A stretch of 64,000 nt of DNA from NCBI GenBank assembly GCA_010093705.1, contig MU006104.1, positions 62,001 through 126,000 of the forward strand, in the 5' to 3' direction. Under the pieces are notes generated by a model. The model saw nothing but the letters and a program-made list of their open reading frames with translations, had not been told where the DNA came from and did not search any database. Source of the stretch: Patellaria atrata CBS 101060. Taxonomy: Eukaryota; Ascomycota; Dothideomycetes; Patellariales; Patellariaceae. Both the position numbers and the translations under genes were made by a program. How positions within the stretch are numbered: the first letter of the stretch is position 1; each line of letters starts with the position of its first letter. Shown here one piece after another: positions 22,723-32,981 of the stretch.

Positions 22723-23568
22723 ATGAAGCAGAAGAAAACGCAATCTTTGACGAGTCCTCCCCTGCTAGCTTTTAATCAGACAATGAGACATGCTGAGCCT
22801 CGGGTCTGTCCTGCTAAACAGCTGGAGAAGACTTCAACCAACTACTTCCGCTTCATGGACCTCCCCGCTGAACTCCGGATTGAAGTGTATCGTCATATAC
22901 TCAAGTCCCATACCGACAACAAAATACGTTTATATTGGTCTGATGAGACACATAACTTTGGGGTCCGAATGAGTGGGCTTTTCAAAGATAAAGTATCCTG
23001 GACCTCCAAGGGCGAAGTCATCAAATCCTGTCTAACAGCACATCCGTTACTGTTAACTAGCCGTGGGATCAATATGGAGACTGCGACTGTTTTGTTCAAA
23101 GAGTCATCATTCTTCTTTCAGGACTTGAAAGCTTTCCATACCTTTCTCCAGATGACCAGTCTCAGGAATCGGCAGCAATTAGCTTACATCAGCCTTAGAC
23201 CTCATACCGATTCAGATTTGCGTAGTTTCAACCACAGAACGTCGCAATTACTGGCGGATGCAGCAACGAACTTAAAAGCTCTTCATTTGATAGGATTTTA
23301 TGTTTGGAAAGGACAGGGTTCCAAAGGACTTCTTGAGACGGCTACTTCTAACGCCCGTAACTTAGTCGGATTCCTTGGCCCATTTTTGGATGCTTTGGTT
23401 GGAGTAAAAGGTTCGTTCTCTGAAGGAATCAAGGTTATACATACCCGATTCTGTGATTGTGGGTATGACCTTCCAACGGAGTGTGATGGCGCGCGCGATC
23501 ACAGTATGTGCATCACGACTAAGAGGCTCATGGGAGAATATTGGGATGAGAATCGCAGAAAGACATGA
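22723..23568 (+). CDS. F-box-like hypothetical protein (fungal multigene family)
   Basis: A single-exon ORF of 281 aa starting MKQKKTQSLTSPPLL. The F-box-like or 2EXR-like helix FRFMDLPAELRIEVYRHIL lies at about residues 43-61, where such fungal proteins usually have it. The rest is alpha-helical with aromatic-rich segments (VLFKESSFFFQDLKAFHTFL, HLIGFYVWKG) and a Cys/His-bearing tail (RFCDCGYDLPTECDGARDH). Proteins of this type are abundant and variable in filamentous ascomycetes; most have no assigned role, although F-box forms recruit substrates to SCF ubiquitin ligases. It lies head to head with a broken paralogue at 21339-22090. Coding status is likely because of length and conservation with the paralogue. 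Confidence 0.65.
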   Translation: MKQKKTQSLTSPPLLAFNQTMRHAEPRVCPAKQLEKTSTNYFRFMDLPAELRIEVYRHILKSHTDNKIRLYWSDETHNFGVRMSGLFKDKVSWTSKGEVIKSCLTAHPLLLTSRGINMETATVLFKESSFFFQDLKAFHTFLQMTSLRNRQQLAYISLRPHTDSDLRSFNHRTSQLLADAATNLKALHLIGFYVWKGQGSKGLLETATSNARNLVGFLGPFLDALVGVKGSFSEGIKVIHTRFCDCGYDLPTECDGARDHSMCITTKRLMGEYWDENRRKT

Positions 23569-23851
23569 AGCAATTTTACAATCATCCTTTTTCCATCGCC
23601 TCGAAAACTTGTTCTACGACATAAGTAGACGAGGATCGAATTGAGGCGGATGCGCTGCGTAGAGGGAGTTGACCTCCCTGTCTTTCCTCTTCTCCTCACG
23701 GAAAAATTTATAAATAGCCGAAAAGAGTAGCGTAGATGAGGAATGTCTTTATGGGTGATACGGAAAGGGATATCCAAATTGTATATCAACAGTAAATATG
23801 CTCACCAACATAGATACCTATCTATAATCCATATATGACAGGGTATGGCTT

Positions 23852-26800
23852 TCAGACGTACTGACGCCTGCTCCACGCCGAATCGGCATCTACCACCCTT
23901 CGCCGGGAAATGAGACCGGCAGTTCTCACTATCGGTTTCGAGTAAGATATTTCATCATCCATCACCTTGACCTGTGCTGAGATGGGGGTAACGTCCTCTA
24001 TTCGCACCTGACTCACTGCTCCCGTTCCTGGCCCCGTAGAATGTACTTGCAATAAGCGCAGAACACCACGCCAGCAATTGCCCATTTCACCGGCCCATAT
24101 CAGGCCGATGATAATGATGATAACCGTTAGTGGGATCGCGATTGACCAGAAAATCCATTGCCTCGACGACATGTCACGAATATCTGATGTATTCATACCA
24201 AGGAAGCCGGAGACAAAGGAAAGGGAGGAAAACTATGGTTACGACCGTAAACGCATAAACGGCAGCTTCTTGCCGATCTTTATTCGAATCAATTTGACGG
24301 AGCAACTGGGGATTGTAAACATTAGTGTTATGAACTAAACGTTTTGTTTGGGGATGATCTGATGGTTGGGAAGTAAAGCTGATACACACCCATTCCCCTA
24401 TTTCATTAGCTTGGAAAGCCATATCGTTAAACGACTGTACTTTGCTTCGAAGCGAGAGAATATCACTTTCGAATATGCCTAGGTCTGTACTTTCCCCGGA
24501 ATACAGATATATTGATCGTCTAGATGATGGCTTTGATGTTTCTCGGATACCTCTCGTAAGCTCCTCTAGCACCCGTATTTGATCCTCAAACACAGCAATG
24601 ACAGCGGAAATCTCTTGCTTCCAAAAATTAATCTTGCCCTGATGAGCTCTTTTGAGCGGATCAGCTACGACTTCGAGCTCCTAAGATGTAGTTAGTCGAA
24701 TTCAATAGGAAAATCATATTCCAGGCTCATAAGCTGCTGTAAATACTCAGAGTATGAGTTCACGACATGATTGTCGCCATGAGGTAAGTCAGTCAAAACT
24801 TGCGAGACAACAAGGGACAATGCACTTCGGGGTAGAACCGCTTCTTTCATTCTCAATGGTAATTTTGCGAGATCTTTCATTAATTTTAGTTTTCCCTAAA
24901 AAAGAAGCCTGTTCGCCCTTTGAAAGTATAGACGGGCTTCTCGGATATCGTTTGCAGCTAGGGAGGACATAGACATGATGCAAATTGGCCAGGCGTTGAT
25001 CCACTGGTCTGGGATATCTATTGTCCATGGATCTGGGCATTGTCTCGAAGACATCAAGTTTGTAAGTTGCCCTGCTAAATGTGACAACCGAGCGAAATCT
25101 GAGATGATGAATCCTAATCTCTGGATGACCTAGAATTTGTGCGGCTTCGTCCTTACCCTTCGGTTCTACTTTCTTCTCTTTCGATGCTGCAGTGCTGGAT
25201 CCCAGCTGGATCGTCTTGAACTACGGAATCAGGTATTCGTTGAGTTTGACTAGTTCCATATTCTGTCGGCGGAGGCATCGTGAACTTCGACATGCTTGTC
25301 TAAGGGTTATAAGTACATTGTGCTTCGCAAACTGAAATCTACTTACCAGTAACAATAAAATCTGGTACACAGCGCCCCAGTACTTGAGCACTACGATATT
25401 CTCAACATCTGAAAGTACGAAGAACTCCAATAGTCTTTTGGCTGAAACGATAACTTTCCGAGTTCTTTCGTTTTGAAGGCTTTCCGCATTGTCAGGCTCT
25501 CCGAGAGAAGATTGCTCCCCAAATGTTCTTTCAACCTCTTTCCGCCGTTTTGGAAATATACACCGGTAATAAGAACGTTGAGAGCGTGAAACCTTGGTTT
25601 CCATGAAATTTTCAGATGCATCGAGAGCAGAAATGTACCTTTCCGCATCAATACGTTAACTGCCTGTGGTGTCCACATTCTGTACGTTTGTAAGGTCTTG
25701 CCCACGTGTAGAATTAGCACATTGAGACTCCTGAACGTCTTTACGTTCTACATTGGTCCATGTGAATACATGAAATCGAGCCGCATATGGGTCTTTGGGA
25801 AATTTGCCATTCGGCGTCTCATCCGAAGCCCCCGTTCCATTGGATGGCTGTGAAGGTTCAGTTGTAGATCGGTCAGGAATGGGCATGCGACTAAACATAT
25901 TAGTAGTCTCATCTATATCTGCTTCAGGAATGCTGGAATCTGATTTCTGATCAATTTGTACTTCAAGACCTTCCGTGGTTACCCGAGCATTTTCAGTTTC
26001 TGATTCATCCAGAGCAGCACGCGAGCGAGATGCAAGAGTCCGTCTGGGTCTCCTTTAAAGCATCAATGCGGTATTCTTCAACAAATGGTAGAGACGTACT
26101 TTGAATTTACTGCTAATCGAACCGAAATTCGAGCAGCTTGAGATATAATAGCCGTCCAATCGTTCTGCTCAACCCTTCTCCCTTTGTACCAAAGATTAAA
26201 ACCCTTGGTAAAATCCCACTGTTCTCCTTCATACTCATATAGCTCATAAAAGTCGGCAATGAAATTCTAGAATCTGGTTAGTACTACTAAGAAGAGGAGG
26301 GTTGATTGTTCAAGAGGACCCACAAACCATGTCTGACACTCATTAAGGGGTATACAGTAAACGCGACCAGAATCAACACAAACTTGTATAAAATTTGAAA
26401 TAGGGCTATCGTAGACTATCTTTAGGGAATCACGTTGTAGATCATGTACGGGTAATATAGCGCAAGTTATCAATAAATCTACACGTCTTAGTCATTCTGC
26501 AATTCTAAGGTAACGAAGTCTATATAGACTTACCATCTTCAAGTACAAGACTCCATATCTGGTTTACGTGAAAACAATGGTCCTTTGGCGTTGAAGGTAG
26601 CTTGCAGACAGCTTGCTGCATATCCCTCTCCCTTCGAGCGGACGGGTATCGAGTCTGAAGAAGAGTACGTTTCGGATGTATCTGGGATTTTGCAGATAAC
26701 TTATCCACTGTCGCTGGATATTTTCCAGGCTGAAATAAGGTAGACATAGAAATAGCACGGCGCTCTTGCCGGGTGATTTATCCCTCAAGCGACTCTCAGG

Positions 26801-27610
26801 CTCGAAAACGAAGTTGGGAATCATGTATCGACCTTCTCCACCAGATACTAATGGCTTGTCATAGTTCTTTAAGGCTATGTCCAACATGGCGGAGATGTTA
26901 GTCCGCTCTGTTGAGGACAATCCAGTTATATCGCTGGCTCGTTGAAGAAAAGACCTGAAGTCCATCTTCTCAACTTCGAAATGGATCCATCGAAATAGAG
27001 ATCTTGGCCCTTTCATACCCGGACGCGGCAAACCTCGATCCACGATGAGCTCCGCTTGTGCATCATCTCCGCCCCTACCATCGTCGATAAAATGAGATTT
27101 CAGTACGTTTAAATACACTGGAGGTTTGAAGCCATCCTTATTTGTATTGAATGATTGCAAGGCAAGACCGTGATTATCGGGAGATTCGGCCGTATTCACT
27201 TCATCGGAGCTATCATTGATAGATCTTATACTTTTCAGGGAGGAGCTGAAATCCAATTCATCCTCAGATGCATCCTCGCTCTCCACGGCCCATTCAGAAA
27301 ATTCGTGCAGCCGATTCCTTCGCGATTGCAACCACAGATTGCTTCTACCTCGCGGTGACGAAATCGTTTGATCATCTTGGTCAAATTGAACTCGGTTGGG
27401 CGGAGGAGGGATTACTTGGCTGGGATGATTGTCGCGTGTTTCAGGTAGTATTCGAATTTCATCATTATAAGCGTGAGCTTGCGGCACAGATTCCCTTTGT
27501 GCTGCATATCTCCATCTAGCGCTACTCCTTACGATTCTGCGCGTGTTGTACCCATCTCTTACTGTTGCGCGAAGAGGATCAGATCCCCACGCGCGATTTG
27601 ACGAGTAGTC
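23852..27610 (-). pseudogene. Decayed CorA-like Mg2+ transporter family gene
   Basis: Fragments along 3.8 kb on the minus strand match, in order, large fungal CorA-like proteins. They include an N-terminal disordered segment from about 27610 (MYDYSSNRAWGSDPLRATV), RSLFRWIHFEVEKMDF, FLCLPYFSLE, KRTLLQTRYPSARRERDMQQ, CFHVNQIWSLVLEDG, an exon ending PLNECQTW, HVVNSYSEYLQQLMSLEYDF, and the terminal membrane part with NKDRQEAAVYAFTVVTIVF and GMNTSDIRDM. The reading frame changes near 26722 (YFSLE to KYPATVDK) and near 24223 (IVFLP to SFVSGFLGMN) with no GT-AG intron to explain it. A TAG interrupts the frame near 24900, just before MKDLAKLPLRMKE, and another frame switch lies near 24965. The GMN motif of CorA channels survives. 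I call it a pseudogene unless these are assembly errors. Confidence 0.65.
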
Positions 27611-27643
27611 ATACATCGGTACTGCCTGAGGGGCCCTTCCCAA

Positions 27644-28553
27644 AGATCAAATTTGAGAGGTACAATGATCGATATAAAACTGTACAGTATGAAGAAAGAG
27701 CTATTGCCATGTCGATTCATCCTTTACTTGAGGAGTATTATACATTGATTAGTTCAAGTAGTACCTCACGTTCAGGTAGGTCGAAGTTGATCCTGAGGTA
27801 ACCTTAAGATATTTGGTGGTCATTAGAATTACCCTTTTCCACATTCAGCTAGTAGCACTACCTTATTTGTACAAAGATACCTCACTGTTATGAACGACTC
27901 TTCACAACCTATTTATAAAGGCTTTTCATGGTATTTATATCACAGTTTCATAGGGCACTATGAGTGAGAAAACTATCTCTTATAATTCCTTCGTAGTATG
28001 CCAGCTTTCTAACCAGTGATTGTCCCATTATGTGAGCACAATCAAAGTAGAACTAGCGAGATTTCAGATACTGTAAAGCCTGCAGAACATCTATCAATCT
28101 TTCACCAGTTATACAAGCACTTGCTGAGACCTAATAAGGACAACAAGTTATGGTCCTTCGCGTGTCGCTTCAAGTGTCACGATGCAACAAGACAAAGAAG
28201 CCAGCCTGGCACACAGCAGGGGATCGCACATTGCCACCATCATCAGAAATCTAAGGAGCAGAGACAGACACAATCTTTTCGCAATAGAAACCCCAATCCA
28301 ACTTGACATGTTCTCAGAAGCTTCGAGATCTCCCTTCGTCCTTAGATGTGTAACTGTGCTGATGTGCTCTGGCATGATGAGATACGTCCGGTAGGCGAGG
28401 TTGACCTTAACCATCTCAAGCTCCCGTAAGCTTTATAGTTGTAATGGGTGTAAGGACTCTGTGACTTAGTTCCCCGTCGCGACTACCGTAGCGGCCCTCC
28501 CTACTTCTCGGCCATGAGCGGGAGCCGGGACCGCAGAAATCTAACCAACCTCC
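27644..28553. other. Gene-poor AT-rich intergenic region
   Basis: About 900 bp. Short open frames only; none is supported by motif or splice pattern. The last 80 bp turns GC-rich and leads into the orphan exon that follows. Confidence 0.4.
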
Positions 28554-28555
28554 AG

Positions 28556-28766
28556 CGACGGCTTCTACAAGAATGACCAGCGGGACCCACAGTTCACATT
28601 TAACACGAGCGAATACTGGAACCTTGGTGCGAGCGGGAAGACCCAGGACCAGAAATATCGCGAAATGGATGCGGAGAAATGCTTTTCGAGAAATAACGAA
28701 GCGCCTGGTTGTCCATATACCAGTGTGGGACGGTGGGGACGACTTTTGATGACTGAAGATGGTTAA
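28556..28766 (+). CDS. Orphan GC-rich exon, possible 3' end of an unknown gene
   Basis: A textbook acceptor (CTAACCAACCTCCAG) is followed by 69 codons and a TAA. The encoded peptide begins DGFYKNDQRDPQFTFNTSEY and ends GRLLMTEDG. It has balanced composition and two cysteines (EKCFSRN, APGCPY), and its GC-rich codons stand out from the AT-rich surroundings. The frame is closed upstream by a TAA, so a preceding exon is needed. A donor-like CC/GTAGCGG at 28488 would give a 68-nt intron, but I find no start codon beyond it. I do not recognise the family. It may be a remnant of a lost gene. Confidence 0.35.
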
Positions 28767-28977
28767 TCTACCCTCATGATGATATCTGCGTAGTCGCGGA
28801 CTATTTTGTTTGATGTAATGATAATAGTAGATAGGAATGGGAACATTACTTGGTCAAGACCGAGAAAGGGGTTGTGGTGTGATAGATTTTTTTCCTAATT
28901 TTAAGTATGTGCCCTGTTTAACCTAACGTCATTATCGTATACTCACAGCCCTATCTCCATCTACATCTCCATCTCAC

Positions 28978-29256
28978 CTATTCCATCGCCCCATACCTCC
29001 AATCCCAACACAGATACAAAACTCTCCACACCACTACCAAAGCACTAAAGAGCCAAACCGCATCCACAAATACCGTCACCGCATCAGTACCCTGATACAC
29101 GTCGAGCAGCAGATGGCCAAAGGACGTCGGAACAATCCAAAGATTAGCCAAAACCGCTCTGAGGATGGCTCCTTCCAGAAAAAGAATCAGAAAGACGAAG
29201 TGCATGAAATTGGCGACGTCGTCTAGTCTTGTATCGTGGGCTGGGCGGGACCTCAT
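28978..29256 (-). CDS. Hypothetical small membrane protein
   Basis: A 92-aa ORF starting MRSRPAHDTRLDDVANF, with two clear hydrophobic segments (FVFLILFLEGAILRAVLANL and TVFVDAVWLFSALVVVWRVL) and a short charged tail. The segment VDVYQGTDAV-like region links them. The family is not recognised. It overlaps another open frame on the same strand that carries acidic repeats, so one of the two may be part of a spliced gene: the acidic frame upstream could provide a first exon. Coding status is uncertain. Confidence 0.4.
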   Translation of the reverse strand: MRSRPAHDTRLDDVANFMHFVFLILFLEGAILRAVLANLWIVPTSFGHLLLDVYQGTDAVTVFVDAVWLFSALVVVWRVLYLCWDWRYGAME

Positions 29257-30044
29257 GGTTCGTTGATGCGGTTGTTAGTTGAATCGTTGGTCTCCCTCGT
29301 GCGGTGGTAGTATTGCTTGGTTCGTAAAATTCCAATACGATGGATAGTGGTTCTGGGTTGAATGGTTCTTCGTCGTTGTACAGTTCTTTGTCACTGTACA
29401 GTTCTCCGTCGCTAGACAGACCTTCTTCGCTGAACAGTTCCTCACCGTTGAGCAGTTCCTCTTGGTACGCAGCTTATTCTTCTTCGCGCGGTTGCTCTCG
29501 ATTCAACGGATTTTGCTGGCTAGATGATCCAGAGTTTTCGCGCGCCATCTCCTGAATGTGGGTTCTTCGTTTCTTCCTGTTATTCGAACTAACTGTAGGT
29601 TTTGAAGTTGCTATTTTTTTTTGTCGGAGGTGAAGATTTTGAGGACAATTGTGGGAGAAGAGTACTTATATACATGATGGGGCAGTTGCAATTTTGACAG
29701 GGCGCTAGTGTTGTGGGGATAGAACTGAGACTTCTCTGGTTCTCTCTTCCATGGTTCTACTACTTCATGTCCTTGGTATCTTAATTTGAATTCAGGAAAC
29801 TTCAACAAAAAAATTCGGAGGGAGTAGTTGCATTGCTGCCTTTTTCTTCTTATCTGGTTTATCCCATCAACTTGAAATTCAAGAACCCATTTCTTCTACA
29901 CACAGTCGCCAGATCCTTGAATGGCCTATATTATTTCAATAAGTTTGAAATGCGCGCTCAATTTTTCCTTTGTAGTATAATGTTCATTCGTGATTATTCG
30001 TGGTAAACCCGTATCCATAAATCCAATAGATCAACTACACATTC
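29257..30044. other. Intergenic with 18-bp minisatellite
   Basis: Between the small membrane ORF and cytidine deaminase. It holds the 18-bp repeat at 29365-29463, which is open in frames on both strands. The remainder is AT-rich and unremarkable. Confidence 0.45.
29365..29463 (+). repeat. 18-bp minisatellite, about 5.5 degenerate copies
   Basis: Units such as GTTCTTCGTCGTTGTACA, GTTCTTTGTCACTGTACA and GTTCTCCGTCGCTAGACA follow without gaps. Because 18 bp is six codons, frames stay open on both strands: SSLYSS-like repeats on plus, and acidic EELYSD-like repeats on minus. The minus frame continues for about 60 codons after the repeat, but an in-frame TAA separates it from an upstream ATG near 29545. 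Confidence 0.8.
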
Positions 30045-30802
30045 TTATCTTTCAGGCAAGCTTTGCAAGCGCGAACCCCTCGAAGGTAGTGCTTCCGGCC
30101 CAAAAGACAACGGTAGGAGCTAATAAAAACAATTCGTTAGCCCAACACCTTCCCTCTCACAACGACCTAATGTCAAACCACCACTTACCTCTCCCAAAGT
30201 CTTCACAACATAACTCCCATCTTTATCATGCATGAAAATAGGGGTATCAAGCTGTCCACCGTCTCATTAGCCGTTTTACTCCCTCTCTCACCTCCTATGA
30301 TCACCAAAGCACCTACCTCACAAAACTCCCTTATAAACTGTCTACACATCCCACACGGACTCGCCACGCCCGTTCCATCCTTATTAAGCACCGTATTCGT
30401 CGCCACTCCAATAGCTCTTACTCCACCTTTCACTTCCCTTTCCCCCATACCTTTACTTCCCAACATACCAAACCCCTTCATAACCGCATTCCCCATCGCA
30501 ACCCTCTCCGCACACGTCCCGACGGGGTATGCTGCATTCTCCACATTGGCGCCGACAATCACCTCCCCGGTCGTCGTCAAGATGGCCGCGCCAACTTGGA
30601 AGAGACTGTAGGGGCAATAGGCGAGTTCTTTTGCTTTGAGGGAAGCTTGGGTTAGTTCATTCAATTCGGTAGCTCTAAGACCGTGAATTGTGATTTCGTC
30701 CTCCTGGGTGGGTTGGACGGCATCGTTGGGATTGGAGGCGGCGGTATTCGAGTCGGGAGCGGCTGTGGACATCCTGAAAAGAGAGAAGGGAGAGCGGAAC
30801 AT
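30045..30802 (-). CDS. CDD1: Cytidine deaminase
   Basis: Three exons. The first runs from ATG 30802 through the catalytic core and ends at REFCE. A 66-nt intron (donor GTAGGT, branch GCTAATG) leads to LDTPIFMHDKDGSYVVKTLG, and a last exon adds LLPLSFGPEALPS and ends at 30045. Zinc-site motifs are intact: NVENAAYPVGTCAERVA (Cys and catalytic Glu) and PCGMCRQF (two Cys). The enzyme converts cytidine and deoxycytidine to uridines in pyrimidine salvage. The N-terminal 40 or so residues before the core are Ser/Ala/Pro-rich and begin MFRSPFSLFRMST. A second in-frame ATG nearby could also serve as the start. Homotetrameric CDA length (about 200 aa) fits. Confidence 0.88.
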
Positions 30803-31131
30803 GGTGGGATGGGATGGGAGCTTTAGCTTTGAAGAGATGTGGTGGGGCAAGGGCTTATCTTATCGGCATGTGACTTTGTGACGGATGCGGAATGAGGGGA
30901 ACTATTGGGAGGAGATTTGGACTTTTTAAGACTTTTAAAGTTCTGACACGGCGACAAAAGTGAATAGGCTCAAAGAAGAGTTTTCTAAATTGATATTGAA
31001 GGATATTGATCCCTGCGGGGAACAATTCAACTAGGATATCGGTATAGGCCTTCAAGATATTGGCACTGTCAACGGATTCATTGTACTTTCCAACCCTGGT
31101 TAGTAGATATCTATATGGGGAATATTAAGAC
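30803..31131. other. Intergenic
   Basis: About 330 bp between the cytidine deaminase start and the 3' end of the next SDR gene, both on the minus strand. Only the CDA promoter is expected. Confidence 0.4.
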
Positions 31132-32528
31132 TTACGATGCACCACCATCGACCACGAGATTAGCACCTGTGATATAGCTGCTAAAACCGCTGGCTAAGAA
31201 ACCAGCGACTCTTCCTACCTCATGTGGCAGGCCAGCTCTCTCCAGCCCAATAGTGTCTTTTCGTGCCTGATACCCAGTCAAACTACGGTCACTCAGCACA
31301 TTTAAGGGTTCAATCCTTACCTGTGATTGTGCACTCAAAGGAGGGAGTTGTGTGCTCATTCCACTTCGATCAAACTGTTTGACTTTAGACAAATAATCTT
31401 AGTCATTATAAAAAGCAGAACACTGACCTCCTTGGTGTCAAGATCGACACCATAATCAATCATTCCAGGGGAAATGCAGTTGATCCGAATACCGGTACCT
31501 GAAGGATGTTAGCGCCGCACAAAGTGCATACCCTTCTCGGATAAGACCTTTCAATGTCGCAACACCAGCTCGTACCACACCTAATGCGGCATGAGAGCTC
31601 ATAGTGAAAGCTGGACCCCAGCAACCTACGCGTGATCCAGTATTAGCGCTTTCAGTCTTTACTGACTACAGATAGGGATCGATGTACCTCCATACGTGCT
31701 CGCTACACTACTGACGACGATAATACTCCCGTATGTCTGGTCCTTGGGCGCAGCATTAGGATATTTTCCTTTCGGCGTTGTTTTCTTCATTGCCGGCGGT
31801 GCATACTTCAACGCAAAGAAAGGGGCCATTGAATTCGCCTCGAAGCATTTCCGGAGATCGTCAGGGCTAGTTTCGGTCACAGAAGGGGGTCCAAGTAAGC
31901 CAGAAGAGGTAACCCAGACATCAAGTCTACATACAGTCGAATATTAGCATGACGGCCAGGGAGGAGAAACGTAATCCTTACCTTCCCCAGAAGTTCAATA
32001 CGTCATCAATCAAACCGATCGTGTCTTCCTCCGTTGTGACGCGGTATGGGTATCCAATGACCTTTGTATTGGGGAATTTCTCGTTGACCTCGTCGGCAAG
32101 ATGATCATAGTCCTCCGTGGGGACATTGGAGCAGGCTTTTTGTATTGCGTATATTAGTTTGTTGCAAATATATCGTTTTGCAGGGAAATGGTAGGAACAA
32201 TCGCGTGCGGAAGAAAACGAATAGAAGGTATACCATAGATACACGCAGCACCATGAGCTATAGGCTGTCAGCATACTGTGAAAGCGGAGTACTTTAGTAT
32301 CGATCATTAAGCTCACCAGCCAATTCAATTGTAATTGCTTTCCCTACAGGCTGAGTCGCACCCGTCACAACACATACGAAACCATACTATGAACATCCCA
32401 ATGTTAGCAGACCCGACTACATCATGGCACATACATCTCTCCAATTGACTAACAAGCTTGCCGTCTGATCTATACGGTGAAAAGTGCTCTGAATCTGTCA
32501 TGGCGCTCATAATAGCTTGCGCTTCCAT
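31132..32528 (-). CDS. Short-chain dehydrogenase/reductase, unknown substrate
   Basis: A heavily split gene (seven or more exons). Exon 1 starts at ATG 32528 (MEAQAIMSAMTDSEHFSPY) and joins across a GTTAGT donor to YGFVCVVTGATQPVGKA, the Rossmann cofactor loop. Later exons give DVLNFWGRLDVWVTSSGLLG, the SSVASTYGG segment with the catalytic Ser, GIRINCISPGMIDYG, and the C-terminal GFSSYITGANLVVDGGAS. The active-site YxxxK is not clearly visible: the equivalent exon reads CWGPAFTMSSHAALG, with no Tyr at the expected place. So this may be a divergent or inactive SDR, or I have mis-joined an exon near 31580-31680. It is not part of the hxn cluster. Confidence 0.68.
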
Positions 32529-32981
32529 CTTCAATTCACTTCGAACGTGGTCCTTTTGAACACCTCGAATTCGACACTAAGGCCAAGAATTAGAAAAGAA
32601 AAGTTAAGGTCGTAAAGCTCCATGACTAGCTCTGTCTTAGGAGAAAGAAAAGAAGCGATATGCGATTGGTGGTTTCGTCAAAGGGAGTTCAGATGGGATG
32701 GTCTCCTTGGTCCGTGGAGATGAGCTTTATCGTTATCAGCCCCACCTTATCGGGGAGAGCCAAGGAGAAGTATCAATATCAGACATTTCCGCAAATAATC
32801 ACCGAGGTGAAAGTAAACATCGGTTACCTCCATTGAGAATGAGTAGAAGAGGATAGTAAAAAAGAAGAATTCTTTGTTGATTCTGATAGAATCTATCATG
32901 GATGTCTGTCATTTTGTCTTAAGGTATCATGGACCACCAAGGTACCTAAGATTTATCTATACAACATTAGCCGTGACTACC
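32529..32981. other. Intergenic
   Basis: About 450 bp from the SDR start to the stop codon of eIF3d; SDR promoter and eIF3d 3' region. Nothing else recognised. Confidence 0.4.
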
